From: Gemmatimonadota bacterium
GTDB taxonomy: Bacteria; Gemmatimonadota; Gemmatimonadetes; Palauibacterales; KS3-K002
Length of the DNA stretch: 64,000 bases
Reading direction: 5' to 3'
Assembly (NCBI GenBank): GCA_020344215.1
Contig: CP070815.1
Location: 3,181,087 to 3,245,086, forward strand
Shown piece by piece: positions 34,761 to 44,961 of this stretch (positions are counted from its first letter, which is position 1; the number at the start of each line of letters is the position of its first letter). A program made the translations under genes and the position numbers. The notes below the pieces were generated by a model. The model ran no database searches and was not told the DNA's origin. It was given only the letters and a program-made list of their open reading frames with translations.

Positions 34761-36422
34761 ATGGCGCGTCTCGGTCGGCTGACGCGCGAGCTGCAGCGCC
34801 GTCACGTCTATCGCGTTGCCGTCGTCTACGCGGCCGTCGCCTTCGTACTCTGGCAGGCGGCGGAGATCGTCGTGCCAGCTCTGCGCCTGCCCGATTGGAC
34901 GCTCACGCTCGTCGTGGTTGCGACACTCGCGGGCTTTCCCGTCGCCGTGTTGCTGGCCTGGGCGTTCGACGTGAGGGTTCCCTGGCTGCGGCGATCGGAA
35001 GACGCTGTGACATCACTCGAGGAGAGGCGGCCCCGTGACCTACGATCGGTTGCCGTACTCCCCTTTGCCAACTTGAGTGCCGATCTGGAGAACGAGTACT
35101 TCAGCGATGGCGTGACCGAAGACATCATCACCCACCTCTGTAAGATCCCCGAGCTCAAAGTGATATCGCGGTACTCGGTGATGCAGTACAAGAGGAAGGC
35201 GAGGAATCTTCGAGAGGTCGGGCAAGACCTCGGTGTCGCGACCATCCTGGAGGGAAGCGTGCGACGCGCTGCTGATCGGGTCCGAATCACCGCACAGCTC
35301 GTCGACGTCCGCACCGACGAGCACATCTGGGCGGAAACCTACGACCGAGAGCTCACGGACATCTTCGCCATTCAAAGCGACGTTGCCATCCGGATCGCCG
35401 ACGCCTTGAAGGCGACGCTTTCGCCGGCGGTGCGAGCCCTGATCGAGAAGGAGCCGACGGTAAGTCTCGACGCGCACAACTCGTACCTGCTGGGGAGGTT
35501 CTACTGGAACAAGAGGACGGAACAAGGCTTTCGACGCGGCCTAGAGCACTTCGAGGAGGCGATCGAAAAAGACAGCAGTTACGCGCTTGCCCACGTCGGA
35601 GTCGCCGACTGTTATAACCTGTTGCCCTTCTACGGCGATGCGCATCCGGGGCAGGCTCACCCGAAAGCCAAGGCGGCCGCGCTAAGGGCGTTGGAGCTCG
35701 ACGATACCCTCGCGGAAGCTCATACGTCCTTCGCTTTCGTCGAGACCTGGTACGATTGGGATTGGTCGGTGGCAGAGGTGGAGTTCAAGCGCGCTCTGGC
35801 GCTCAATCCCGGGTACGCGAGCGCCCACCATTGGTATGCTTGGTATCACACGATTCGTGGCGAGCTCGACGAAGCGGTAGCGCGGGTGGCCCGGGCTCGA
35901 GATCTCGATCCGCTCTCGCTGATCATCAACACGGATGTCGGTGACCTCTTCTACTACGCGCGCCGCTACGACGAGGCGCTCAAGCAGCAGCGCAAGACGG
36001 TCGGAATGGATCCGAGCTTCTGGCCGGCTCACGTCAATCTGGGTCGAGCGTGTGTACAGAAGGGCTTGTTTCGCGAGGCGATAGACTCGTTCCAGGAGGC
36101 GGTCGATCTCTCGAAGGGTCATCCCAGCGGCATCGGGATGCTCGGCTATGCGTATGCATTGTGTGGGATGGGTAGCGATTCGCTGGATATGCTTCAAGAG
36201 CTGGAGGAGCTGTCGGCGCGCGTGAACGTCCCATCGTACCTGCGCGCCATGGTCCATGTCGGGCTGGGCGACAAGGATCAGGCGTTCGCCTGGCTGGAGA
36301 GGGCGCAGACTGAACGCGATTCCGCCTGGCTGGTCTACTACCTGAAGGCCGACCCGTGGGCCGACAGCCTGCGCCAGGACGTTAGGTTCGCGCAGCTGCT
36401 CGAGCGGATGGGGCTGCGCTGA
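34761..36422 (+). CDS. Membrane-anchored FlgO-like/TPR protein
   Basis: 553 residues. A basic start (ELQRRHVYRVAVVYAAVAFVLW) and two membrane helices (residues 18-70) precede a FlgO/TolB-N-like domain (SVAVLPFANLSADLENEYFSDGVTEDI to RVRITAQLVDVRTDEHIWAETYDREL, residues 95-210), then about six TPRs. Related proteins often carry an N-terminal adenylate-cyclase, kinase or wHTH domain; this one has none. It is probably an inner-membrane scaffold. A paralogue at 58386 is interrupted by a stop codon. The 254-bp gap before it contains a minus-strand stretch reading RMKTEVEEACGRVEREEI, perhaps a gene remnant. Confidence 0.82.
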   Translation: MARLGRLTRELQRRHVYRVAVVYAAVAFVLWQAAEIVVPALRLPDWTLTLVVVATLAGFPVAVLLAWAFDVRVPWLRRSEDAVTSLEERRPRDLRSVAVLPFANLSADLENEYFSDGVTEDIITHLCKIPELKVISRYSVMQYKRKARNLREVGQDLGVATILEGSVRRAADRVRITAQLVDVRTDEHIWAETYDRELTDIFAIQSDVAIRIADALKATLSPAVRALIEKEPTVSLDAHNSYLLGRFYWNKRTEQGFRRGLEHFEEAIEKDSSYALAHVGVADCYNLLPFYGDAHPGQAHPKAKAAALRALELDDTLAEAHTSFAFVETWYDWDWSVAEVEFKRALALNPGYASAHHWYAWYHTIRGELDEAVARVARARDLDPLSLIINTDVGDLFYYARRYDEALKQQRKTVGMDPSFWPAHVNLGRACVQKGLFREAIDSFQEAVDLSKGHPSGIGMLGYAYALCGMGSDSLDMLQELEELSARVNVPSYLRAMVHVGLGDKDQAFAWLERAQTERDSAWLVYYLKADPWADSLRQDVRFAQLLERMGLR

Positions 36423-36450
36423 TCCGTGGCCTTAGGCCGAAGGCGCAACG

Positions 36451-38907
36451 CTACTCCACCCGCAGCGCCTCAATGGGGTCGACGCGACTCGCCCGCCGCG
36501 CCGGGATTAAGCTTGCCGCCAGGGCCACAGAGACCACAGCGACCGATACGACGGCGAAGGTCCACGGATCGGTGGGGCTCACCTCGTACAGGAGGCCGGC
36601 CATTACGCGTGTGGCCGCGAGCGCAGCGGCCAGGCCGACGCCCGCGCCGATCAGCACCGCGGCCATCCCTTGCCGCAACACCATGGCGATGACCTCAGCG
36701 CCCCGGGCGCCGAGCGCGATGCGGACCCCGATCTCGTTGGTGCGCTGCGCCACGCTGTGAGAGATGACACCGTAGACGCCGATCATGCCGAGCAGCAGGG
36801 CCATGACGGCGAATAGCCCAAGGGTCGTCATCACGAACCTCGGCCGTGCAACCGAGGCTGAGACAATGTCGTCGATGGTCTGCATACGGAGGATGACCAA
36901 ATTCGGGTCGAGAGAGCGGACGACCCCACGGACCGGACCGGTCAGTGCGCCCGGGTCGCCGGCCGTGCGCACGACGATGGTCATCGAGCCCATCATGAAA
37001 TGTACGATGTCCTGCCATCCCTCGTAGGCGAAGTAGAAGGTGGGGTTCTCCCTTTCTAGGCCGTCGTACCGCACGTTGCCGACAACGCCGACAACCGTGT
37101 GCCACGGGCCGTCCGTGGCCGCGAAGCGTATTCGTTTGCCGATCGCGTCCTCGCCGGGCCAGTACTGACGTGCCAACCGCTCATCGACTACGACGACCGG
37201 CGTAGCGCCGGCGCGGTCGCGCTCGTCGGGGAGGCGGCCGCGTCGCAACGGGATCCCGATGGTTTCGATCGCACCGGGGCCGACGCCGACACTGCTGCCC
37301 GTACAACAGAACGGTCCCGACTGCACGCCGGGCCGACCCTCGATGTGGAAGCGGCTCTGCGAGCGGTCGTACAGGATGGGGGGCCGCGAGATGGTGGCGG
37401 CGCTTCTCACCCCCGGTAGCGCCTCGACCCGCTCGACCAGCTCGGAGTAGAAGGCCACCGCCTGCTCCGGGGTGTACTCCGATGCGGGCAGTGAGAACTG
37501 GGCGACGAGTAGGTTGTCTTTTCGGAAGCCAGGGTCCTCGCCTAAGAGGCGCCAGAAGCTCTTCACGGTGAGCCCGGCTCCGACGACCAGCAGGACGGCG
37601 AGTGCGATCTCGGCGGCTACGAGGAACCGTCGGAAGGCTAGCCGCGTGCGACCGGGGCTCACCGTTCGGCCCGCCTCGTTGAGTATCTGCGAGAGATCGG
37701 CGGCTGCGCCCCGGAACGCCGGTAGCAAACCGAAGACCACCGTTGTCAGTAGCACAGCGGCACCGACGAAGGCCAGGACCCGGGTGTCGAGCCCGACGTT
37801 CATCGCGCGAGGGATCGTGCCGGGCTGCAGCGCGAGGAGGATCTTGATACCCGCCGCGGCGAACAGCAGGCCGAGCACTCCCCCGCAAAGAGCCAGCACC
37901 AGGCTCTCCGTGAGCAGTTGCTGAAGCAGCCGGGCCGGTCGTGCACCCAGTGCGCCCCGTACCGCCAGCTCGCGACGCCGGCCCTCGGCTCGAGCCAGGA
38001 GGAGATTGGCGACGTTAGCGCAGGCGATCAGCAGGAGGAAGCCCACCGCGGCCAGCAGCAGCAGCAGCGCGGGACGGACGTTGCCGATGTAATCGTCCAG
38101 CAAGGGCATGATAAACAGGCCGTGACCCACGTGGTGGTCCGGGTAGTCCACCGCCCAGCGTGCCATGAGGGTTTCCATCTCCACTTCGGCTTCCTCGAGG
38201 GTCACGCCCGGGGCGAGGCGCCCGATCATGTGGAACCAGTGGCCGCCGCGCCAGGTGCGCGCCCGATCGAGGGGCAGCTGGGTCCAGAGTTGTGTGCTGG
38301 AAGTCGGGAACGCGAACCCATCGGGCATCACGCCGACGATCTCCCCCACGTTGCCGTACTCGGCGACCTCAACGCCGACATCGAGGACCTGTCCGATGAC
38401 GGTCGAGTCGCCACCGAACCGCCGCTGCCACAGGGCGTAGCTGAGGACAAAGACTGGGCGTGGTTCGGCCCCATCATCTGCAGCTACGAGGGTCCTCCCC
38501 AGCAGCGGCTGGGCCCGAAGCACGGAGAACATGCTCGAGGAGACGTAGCCAGCGGTGACGATCTCCGGGTCGCCGGCGCCGGCGGTTATGGTCAGCGTTT
38601 CGGTGGACACCGCCGCCACGCTTGCCATCGTCCGATTCTGGTCCAGGTAGTCGAAGTACTCCGGTGAGCCGACCGCGTACTTAGGGAAGTCGTACCCGCT
38701 CTCCGGCCTGAAGTACGTGTAGATCGCCACCAGGTCCCCGGGCTCATCGTAAGGCAGCGGGTCGAGGAGCACCCCGTTTACTACGCTGAAGATGACCGTG
38801 TTCGCCGCGATCCCGATCGCCAGGGTCAGGACGGCGACGGTCGCGAACGTGGGCGACTTGGCGAGATTTCGGATGGCGTATCGGACGTCCTGCGCGATCT
38901 TGTTCAT
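36451..38907 (-). CDS. ADOP-type ABC transporter permease (MacB/FtsX-like), second copy
   Basis: 818 residues from ATG 38907 (GGGGAGCG upstream), preferred to the in-frame start at 38958 because the family opens with MNKIAQDVRYAIRNLAKSPTF. Two MacB-PCD/FtsX units; internal motifs ANVANLLLARAEGRRRELAVRGALGA and QRTNEIGVRIALGARGAEV end the permease halves. It is a distant paralogue of 32074-34506 rather than a recent duplicate. It converges on the FlgO/TPR gene with 28 bp between stops. Confidence 0.92.
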   Translation of the reverse strand: MNKIAQDVRYAIRNLAKSPTFATVAVLTLAIGIAANTVIFSVVNGVLLDPLPYDEPGDLVAIYTYFRPESGYDFPKYAVGSPEYFDYLDQNRTMASVAAVSTETLTITAGAGDPEIVTAGYVSSSMFSVLRAQPLLGRTLVAADDGAEPRPVFVLSYALWQRRFGGDSTVIGQVLDVGVEVAEYGNVGEIVGVMPDGFAFPTSSTQLWTQLPLDRARTWRGGHWFHMIGRLAPGVTLEEAEVEMETLMARWAVDYPDHHVGHGLFIMPLLDDYIGNVRPALLLLLAAVGFLLLIACANVANLLLARAEGRRRELAVRGALGARPARLLQQLLTESLVLALCGGVLGLLFAAAGIKILLALQPGTIPRAMNVGLDTRVLAFVGAAVLLTTVVFGLLPAFRGAAADLSQILNEAGRTVSPGRTRLAFRRFLVAAEIALAVLLVVGAGLTVKSFWRLLGEDPGFRKDNLLVAQFSLPASEYTPEQAVAFYSELVERVEALPGVRSAATISRPPILYDRSQSRFHIEGRPGVQSGPFCCTGSSVGVGPGAIETIGIPLRRGRLPDERDRAGATPVVVVDERLARQYWPGEDAIGKRIRFAATDGPWHTVVGVVGNVRYDGLERENPTFYFAYEGWQDIVHFMMGSMTIVVRTAGDPGALTGPVRGVVRSLDPNLVILRMQTIDDIVSASVARPRFVMTTLGLFAVMALLLGMIGVYGVISHSVAQRTNEIGVRIALGARGAEVIAMVLRQGMAAVLIGAGVGLAAALAATRVMAGLLYEVSPTDPWTFAVVSVAVVSVALAASLIPARRASRVDPIEALRVE

Positions 38908-39005
38908 CGGCCGACGCTCCCCAGTGTTCCAGGTGAAGCGATCGCGTACGAGGACCAACTCGATCTCTTAGACGCGTCGGCCTCTGGTGGAGTTGTATAT
39001 GGCGT

Positions 39006-39040
39006 GCGCCCGACGGGACTCGAACCTCTGACCTTCGACT
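39006..39040 (-). repeat. tRNA-Arg 3'-half fragment R1
   Basis: This matches the acceptor-3', T-arm and variable-loop part of the intact tRNA-Arg at 60534-60607 at 29 of the first 34 positions. There is no D-arm and no 5' acceptor strand, so it is not a working tRNA. It lies between the permease gene and the end of the RCC1 gene. Confidence 0.65.
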
Positions 39041-39079
39041 GCCGGCGCCTCCGAGGGCGAGCGCCGGCCCAGGACGTTC

Positions 39080-40978
39080 TCACGGCAACGGAACGAGAAG
39101 CGGGCTGGTGCTGCTTCTCTCCACAGAAGATGGATCGTGCCCGAGTTGGCCGTCGTAGTTCACACCCCAGCAGTACACGTCTCCCTCCGATGTCACCGCG
39201 CACGTATGTGCTACCCCCGACGTGGTGAGCGCTACGAAGTCATAGGAGCCAGTGACCGCGACAGGTTCTGGGACAACATCACCACCCGGGTCGCCGATGC
39301 CCAGCTGTCCGTACAAGTTCGAGCCCCAGCAGTAGGCCTGGCCATCTCCGGCGAGGGCGCAGGTGTGCCATTGGGAGCTAGCTATGGACACGAAACTGTG
39401 CCCGCCCACGACTGCGAGCGGCGTGGCCTGGCGCTCCCTGGGTTCCGAGGTGAAGCCGGCACCCAGTTGGCCGTCGTCGTTTCTGCCCCAGCAATAGGCG
39501 GTCCCGTCGATCCTGACCCCGCACGCATGTGCCTGACCCGCGCTCAGGTGGACGAAGGTGTGGCCGCCGGAGACCGGCCGGGGATATCTGCTACAGCGAT
39601 AGTTGTACCAGCCACAGGTCTCTATCTGCCACGGGCTGTCGGTCCCGAGCTGGCCGACGTGGTCCCCACCCCAGCAAAGGGCCCCCCCGTCGGCCAATAG
39701 CCCGCAGGTAAAGAGATGACCCGCGGTCAGCGACTCGAAGCGGCGTGCGACGCGCATGGGAGTCTTGCTGCAAGGCCTATCGCTCTCGCCGTGGATACAG
39801 AGCTCTGACCTGCCCGGCCCGAGCTGCAGGAAGTCATGCCGCCCCCAGCAGTAGGCGGCCCCGTCGGTCGTTAGCCCGCACGTGTGTGCTTGACCTGCGG
39901 TCAGAGAGACGAAGCTGTGTCCGCCGACGACGCGTACCGGGGAGTCACTGTCCGTCACCGTGCCGTTGCCGAGCTGGCCGAAATAGTTCCACCCCCAGCA
40001 GTAAGCCTCGCCGTCGACCGTCACGCCGCAGGTGTGGGCGTTGCCGGAGCTTACGGATGTGAACCTTAGCTGGGTCGGCACGTACCCTGGGGGCTCCAAT
40101 CCGCTGAACGGGCGGCCGCATTGCCCATAGTCGTTCCACCCCCAGCAGATGGCGGCGCCGTGGGCGTCCACGGCACAGGTGTGGAAATGACCGGCGCTCA
40201 CGTTGAGAATTCCGCTTCCCGTCGTGAACGTCGCCTGCACCTCCTCATCTAGCGGATCACCTTGCCGATCGAGCACGCCGGTGGTGATCACGAGACTGTA
40301 GGCCGTCGCCGCCTGCAACGGCTCAGCCGGTGTGAACCAGGACCGCAGACCGTCCTCACTCAGTTCCAGCGTCCCTGCGACCGGCTCGCCGTCCACGCGG
40401 AGCTGCACGTCCTCCGCCGTCACCGTGTTGATGTCGATCGGCTCGCTGTAGACGACCATGACCGCGATCGAAAGGAGCACCTCGGTGGCGCCGTTCGGTG
40501 GCATGGAGCGCACGACGCGGGGCCGTCGGCGCGACGGTACGCGTGCGAAGTACGTGCTCGTGCTGCGGTCGGTGTGCTCGATCACGATCTCGAGTTCGTC
40601 GCCCGGCACGGCCTCCAACTCGACGGGATCGAAGCCGCCCTCTACCACGCTGACGGTCTGCGATTCCCCGCTGGCCAGGTTGGTGATCGTGAAGGTCTGG
40701 GCGTCCGAGAACGTGCCGGGACGAGCCGAGATGTACGCGAAGTCCGGGGCCGCGGCGGCTCGGGCGCCCCCGCCGCTGGCGGCGGCGCTAAAGCCGGCGG
40801 CACCGGTGGGCTCAGAGACGGTGAGACCGGGGAACAGGTCAGTCGCGTCATCCCCGTGCCCGGGTCCCGTCGGCTCATCGCTGCAGCTCGCCAGTACGGC
40901 GGCGGCGGCGAGCGCCATCGAGATCAGCCACCCGCCGATCTTCCGCTTACCCAGCCTGCGAGTACTTACCGAAGCCAT
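39080..40978 (-). CDS. RCC1-repeat lipoprotein with Ig-like domain
   Basis: 632 residues from ATG 40978, preceded by GGGAGGT. The signal ends in a lipobox (AAAVLASC, then SDEPTGPGHGDD). A Big_5-like beta-sandwich (RVVRSMPPNGATEVLLS to VQATFTTG) precedes seven RCC1 blades, each with the pair HTC...CWG, such as NAHTCGVTVDGEAYCWGWNY. The regular cysteine pairs suggest disulfides within blades. It is probably anchored facing outside or the periplasm and binds proteins. It is the last gene of the sigma/anti-sigma/CHAT operon, 59 bp after the CHAT gene. Confidence 0.85.
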   Translation of the reverse strand: MASVSTRRLGKRKIGGWLISMALAAAAVLASCSDEPTGPGHGDDATDLFPGLTVSEPTGAAGFSAAASGGGARAAAAPDFAYISARPGTFSDAQTFTITNLASGESQTVSVVEGGFDPVELEAVPGDELEIVIEHTDRSTSTYFARVPSRRRPRVVRSMPPNGATEVLLSIAVMVVYSEPIDINTVTAEDVQLRVDGEPVAGTLELSEDGLRSWFTPAEPLQAATAYSLVITTGVLDRQGDPLDEEVQATFTTGSGILNVSAGHFHTCAVDAHGAAICWGWNDYGQCGRPFSGLEPPGYVPTQLRFTSVSSGNAHTCGVTVDGEAYCWGWNYFGQLGNGTVTDSDSPVRVVGGHSFVSLTAGQAHTCGLTTDGAAYCWGRHDFLQLGPGRSELCIHGESDRPCSKTPMRVARRFESLTAGHLFTCGLLADGGALCWGGDHVGQLGTDSPWQIETCGWYNYRCSRYPRPVSGGHTFVHLSAGQAHACGVRIDGTAYCWGRNDDGQLGAGFTSEPRERQATPLAVVGGHSFVSIASSQWHTCALAGDGQAYCWGSNLYGQLGIGDPGGDVVPEPVAVTGSYDFVALTTSGVAHTCAVTSEGDVYCWGVNYDGQLGHDPSSVERSSTSPLLVPLP

Positions 40979-41037
40979 GAGCACCTCCCGGCTGACTGGC
41001 CGGTTGTCTCGAGAGTCGATCGATGCGCGCCGCCCGC

Positions 41038-44000
41038 TCATTCGCCTCCGCCGGACAGCTGGAACGCGGCCCAGTAGAACGGATTCGCGTGCCCCGCTTC
41101 GCGGAGCATCGAACGCTGCGCGTCCGCCAGTGAGCGGGCCTTTGACCGACCGCCCTCCAGTCCGGTGTAGAATCGTTCCATCAGCAGTGCCGTCGCCCGG
41201 TCATCGACGGGCCAGAGGCTGGCCAGCACCGAGTGCGCGCCCGCGTACAGGAATGCGCGCACCAGACCCACCCAGTCGTCGCCGGGCGGCATGTCACGGC
41301 GCAGGCCGCTGCCGAGCGCGGTCTGGCAGGCGCTCAGCACGATCAGATCGGCGTTCAGTTCCAGGCCGAACACCTCGTGGGCCTCCAGCCGACCATCGGT
41401 CGCCTCGTCCGGATTGAGTTGGACATAGGAGAAGAGCGGGTTCCGCGTGTTCAGGACACCGAACGTGGCCAGATGGAGTATCCGGCGATCCGGAGCGAGC
41501 CCGTTGAACCTGCCCTCCGTCGCCTGCGAGCCGATCAAGACTTCGGCCAGCGTGTCGGTGCGACTGATCCTCTCTACCTCGGCCGCCGAGTTGACGAGCC
41601 TGTACGGCTGTGGAGCCATGGCGAGCAGACCACGCCCCCGCGTCCCGCGTTCGCGTCGTGCGAGTTCCAGCCAGGCGGAAGCCGACGGTGTGTACGCTAC
41701 TTCGTACGACTCGATGAAGAAGCTCTCGCCCTGCGGAGCTGGCCGCAGCAGCGCCTGGAAGGGCAAGTAGTGGAGCTCTGCGTGTGGCGCGAAGATGAGC
41801 AGGCGCGCGCCGTCGAGATGGCCGGCCGCCTCGAGCGGCGCGATCAGCGCGCTGTGGAGCCGCCTGAGCGGTGTCCGCCACAGCTCGTCCTCGTCGCTCG
41901 GTCCCACAGTACCGCGCAGGAACCTGATCAGCTGGCCCAAGGTCTCGTAATCGACCGGCAGCTCCATCGCGGCGACGCCGTCGTTCGAGACGACGAACGC
42001 GAGGGTCCACTCGTCTGACACGAGGTACTCGACGAACGCGGCGCTGGCCGGCAGCAGGCGCTGTACGTCCGTTACGGCTGCCACAGAGCCCGAGAACAGC
42101 GCGGCGTACTCGGGACGCGACTCCTCGAGCCGGGACAGTACCCGCTGGTAGCGCTGTCGCGCGGCGGCCAATGATTCCCGTAGCTCGGCGAGCTGCGGCG
42201 TCGATTCCGGTACCTCGCGGAGCGCGACTTCAGTGCGGAGCGACGCATACAGCTCATCGCTGAGCAGCGTGATCTGACGTCGCAGGTTCTCTTCCTCGCG
42301 GAGCAAGGCGAGCTCGGGCGACCGGGCGCCGGTCCGGCCACGTGCCAGGAGATCGACGAGTTGGCGCGCGCGCATTCGCTCGCTCATCTCGAACGCCGCA
42401 GCGGGCCGGCCGCGGTCGAACTCCGTCTTGGCCAACTCGGCGTAGAGCCGCCACTTGTCCTCCATGTAGCCGTAGCGGCGCTCCGCCACCGGCAACGCGG
42501 TGCCGATCGTTTCGACCTCGTTGGCGGCGGCCTGCAGCTCTGCCAGCGCCTCGTCCAGCCTAGCCTGCCCGCGCAGTGCCAGCCCGCGCCCGAGCCGCAG
42601 GTGCCAGCGGACCGGTCCAACCGGTTCGCCTTCCAAGCTGGCGAGGGCCGCGGCATATCCGGCCTCGGCTCGAGTGAACGCGCCGAGTTCGAGGTCGAGA
42701 TCAGCCAGCGCCCCGGCCGCAACGGACTCGCCGATCGGGTCGCCGAACGCCTGGTACGCGGCGAGCGCGTCCTGGTAGGTCGTTCGTGCGGCTGCGGTAT
42801 CCCCTCGCAGGAAGCGCGCGTCGCCCAGGCGCACCCGGGCCATCGCCGCGGGTCGCACATCGCCGACGCTCTCGTGCACACGCAGCGCTCGGCTGAACGC
42901 TTCTTCCGCGGCGTCGAAGTCTTCCCGAGCCAGTAAGAGGTATCCGAGTCCGGTTTGGGCCTCCGCCCGCCCCGTCGCGTCGTTCAGCCGCTCGTAACCG
43001 GCTTCCGCTTCCCTGTAAAGCTCCGCGGCTTGGTCGAGCTCGTTGAGCTCAGTCAGCAGGTCGGCCCGCTGCATCGCCAGCGCGGGGCCCAGATACTCAT
43101 CGCCGCCGGCCTCGGCGATAGCCTCGGTCAGCTCGGTGCGTGCGGCCTGCAGGTGTCCCATCGCCGCGTGGACGGCCGCGATGTCGGCGCGCACCTCGGC
43201 GCACCATACCGGTATCCCGAGTTCCTCGAGGATGGCGAGCGATGCCTGCAGCGATCGGAGCGCCGCCGGGTAGTCGCCCCAGCTGAGGTGGAGTAGGCCC
43301 AGGTTCTGGCGATCCAGCGCTTCACCTTGCCGGTCGCCGGTCGCCAGGCGTAGCGCCAGCGCGTCCTTGTAGAGGTCGAGCGCCGCCTCATAGTGCCCGC
43401 GCCGCGTGGCCAGGTTGGCCAGGTTGGTCAGGTTGTTGGCAGCCGCGCGGTCGCGGCCATCGCGGCGATTGAACTCGAGCGCGCGACGGAAGTAGCCTTC
43501 CGCACCCCTCAAATCGCCCAGCGCCTCGCTCACCAGCCCCAGGTTGTTGAGGTCCGCCGCCTTGCCGCGGCGATCACCCGTCAACGCTCGGGTCTCCAGC
43601 GCGCGCTCGTAGTACTCCGCGGCGACGGCGAACTCGCCGCGGTCCTTGTGCACGCTCGCGATGTTGCCGAGCGCGTGGCCGCAGGTGCGGTGGTCGCCCA
43701 CCGTCGTCGCCAGCTCGAGCGAGCGGGTGTAGTAGCGGAGCGCGCGGTCCAGATCGCTTAGGGCGTAGTATCCGGCGCCCAGATTGCCCAGCACGGTGGC
43801 CTGACACGCCTGATCGTCCAGCGCGCGGCAGAGCGCCAGGCTACGCTCCCAATGGCGGAGCGCAGCCTCGGGCCCCTCGCGGTAGTACGCCTCGACTCCG
43901 GCGAGCCGCACGCTGTCCGCCTCCAGCTTCTCCGCCCGCTCATCGGTGGACCAGCGCGCGAATTGCCCGACCTTCCAGACCAGAAACGAGTCCGACCACG

Positions 44001-44274
44001 CCAGCGCATAGGCCCGAGCCAGCAGCTGCGCCTGCTCGAGCAGCTGCACGCGGTCGGTGGAGTCGTCCGACCGGACGGTCAACTCGAAAAGCTCAGCTAG
44101 CGCGTCCCGCACGTCGTCGGGCCGGGCGCGGACCGCTTCGAGCAGCCGATCCTCGTCACCCGCCTCCAGCAGGGCCAGGACATCCGGTGAGTCTGCCGGT
44201 TCCTGAGCCGGCGCGGTCCCAGGGATGGCGACGAGCAGGCCGGAAAGCAGAACCGTGATCGGCAGACGCTTCAT
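41038..44274 (-). CDS. TPR-CHAT caspase-like protease
   Basis: 1078 residues from ATG 44274 (14 bp after the anti-sigma stop), with a signal-like start (KRLPITVLLSGLLVAIPGTAPAQ). About twelve TPRs fill residues 100-600 (for example AAEYYERALETRALTGDRRGKAADLNNLG). A helical linker precedes the CHAT domain (about 730-1070), which has the catalytic His (DRRILHLATFGVLN) and Cys (LIVLSACQTALGSG), and the following AGAHSVLASLWPVDD. Both catalytic residues are intact. CHAT proteases cut a partner on a signal; TPRs bind that partner. The signal peptide places it outside the cytoplasm, which is unusual. Confidence 0.9.
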   Translation of the reverse strand: MKRLPITVLLSGLLVAIPGTAPAQEPADSPDVLALLEAGDEDRLLEAVRARPDDVRDALAELFELTVRSDDSTDRVQLLEQAQLLARAYALAWSDSFLVWKVGQFARWSTDERAEKLEADSVRLAGVEAYYREGPEAALRHWERSLALCRALDDQACQATVLGNLGAGYYALSDLDRALRYYTRSLELATTVGDHRTCGHALGNIASVHKDRGEFAVAAEYYERALETRALTGDRRGKAADLNNLGLVSEALGDLRGAEGYFRRALEFNRRDGRDRAAANNLTNLANLATRRGHYEAALDLYKDALALRLATGDRQGEALDRQNLGLLHLSWGDYPAALRSLQASLAILEELGIPVWCAEVRADIAAVHAAMGHLQAARTELTEAIAEAGGDEYLGPALAMQRADLLTELNELDQAAELYREAEAGYERLNDATGRAEAQTGLGYLLLAREDFDAAEEAFSRALRVHESVGDVRPAAMARVRLGDARFLRGDTAAARTTYQDALAAYQAFGDPIGESVAAGALADLDLELGAFTRAEAGYAAALASLEGEPVGPVRWHLRLGRGLALRGQARLDEALAELQAAANEVETIGTALPVAERRYGYMEDKWRLYAELAKTEFDRGRPAAAFEMSERMRARQLVDLLARGRTGARSPELALLREEENLRRQITLLSDELYASLRTEVALREVPESTPQLAELRESLAAARQRYQRVLSRLEESRPEYAALFSGSVAAVTDVQRLLPASAAFVEYLVSDEWTLAFVVSNDGVAAMELPVDYETLGQLIRFLRGTVGPSDEDELWRTPLRRLHSALIAPLEAAGHLDGARLLIFAPHAELHYLPFQALLRPAPQGESFFIESYEVAYTPSASAWLELARRERGTRGRGLLAMAPQPYRLVNSAAEVERISRTDTLAEVLIGSQATEGRFNGLAPDRRILHLATFGVLNTRNPLFSYVQLNPDEATDGRLEAHEVFGLELNADLIVLSACQTALGSGLRRDMPPGDDWVGLVRAFLYAGAHSVLASLWPVDDRATALLMERFYTGLEGGRSKARSLADAQRSMLREAGHANPFYWAAFQLSGGGE

Positions 44275-44288
44275 GCTTGTTGTCCCGA

Positions 44289-44921
44289 CTAGGGCTCGGA
44301 GATTCTGAATCGGACGAGCTCGGAGCTCACCCAGCGGTCCCAATCGACACGAGCGTCCACTTGCCAGAGATAGAGCGCGCCGGGTTCCAGCCGCACCGTG
44401 TCGGCTAGAGCGGCGCGGGTCTCCCGGGTATCGACTTGCCAGATGACGCCGCCCGCGGCGTCGTAGAGTGTGACCCGGTACAGGTCAGCCGCGGTCACCG
44501 CTGCCCAGCGGAACTCCTCGACGGCGCGCACTTCGCCGCTGGGCACCTCTGCCCTCGGGACGTCCGCCGTCTCCGGGACCGCCTCCCGGTGCCGCAGGCT
44601 CTCTCTACGCGCGGGTTGAACGAGCAGGACGCCGACCAGGACGGCGGCGATCGCCGCGGCTACGGCGCCGACCCTGGCATGTTGGCGGAGCCAGCGCCCG
44701 GTCAGCGCGGCGGGGCTGATCTCGGGTACCGGACTAGCCTCCTGCACTCCGGGGAGCACGTCCCTGATCGCGGCCGCCATCCGCAACTCGTTCTGGCAGC
44801 GGCCACAGGTCAGGTAGTGGGACTCGAACGCTTGGACCTCTGCCTCGGAGAGCGTCCCGGCCACGTAGCGCTCGATCAGCCCGCGGTCGATGACTGCGTC
44901 ACAGCTCAATGTCTCGGCCAA
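44289..44921 (-). CDS. Zinc-finger transmembrane anti-sigma factor
   Basis: 210 residues. The cytoplasmic N-terminus holds a ZAS motif (FESHYLTCGRC: HxxxCxxC) after an IERYVAGTLSEAEV helix, as in anti-sigma factors that bind ECF sigma region 2 and 4. One membrane helix (GAVAAAIAAVLVGVLLV) follows. The outer part (EFRWAAVTAADLYRVTLYDAAGG to YLWQVDARVDWDRW) resembles a fibronectin-like sandwich. It starts 40 bp after the sigma gene and should hold that sigma at the membrane. Confidence 0.87.
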   Translation of the reverse strand: MAETLSCDAVIDRGLIERYVAGTLSEAEVQAFESHYLTCGRCQNELRMAAAIRDVLPGVQEASPVPEISPAALTGRWLRQHARVGAVAAAIAAVLVGVLLVQPARRESLRHREAVPETADVPRAEVPSGEVRAVEEFRWAAVTAADLYRVTLYDAAGGVIWQVDTRETRAALADTVRLEPGALYLWQVDARVDWDRWVSSELVRFRISEP

Positions 44922-44961
44922 ACCCTCCTCCTGATGTGCTCACGCCTCACATCGCCCCCAC

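Noticed and set aside
39006..39040. A complete tRNA gene at R1
   Set aside because: Only the 3' half can be aligned. No D-arm and no matching 5' acceptor strand are present to the right, and the T-stem is mispaired.
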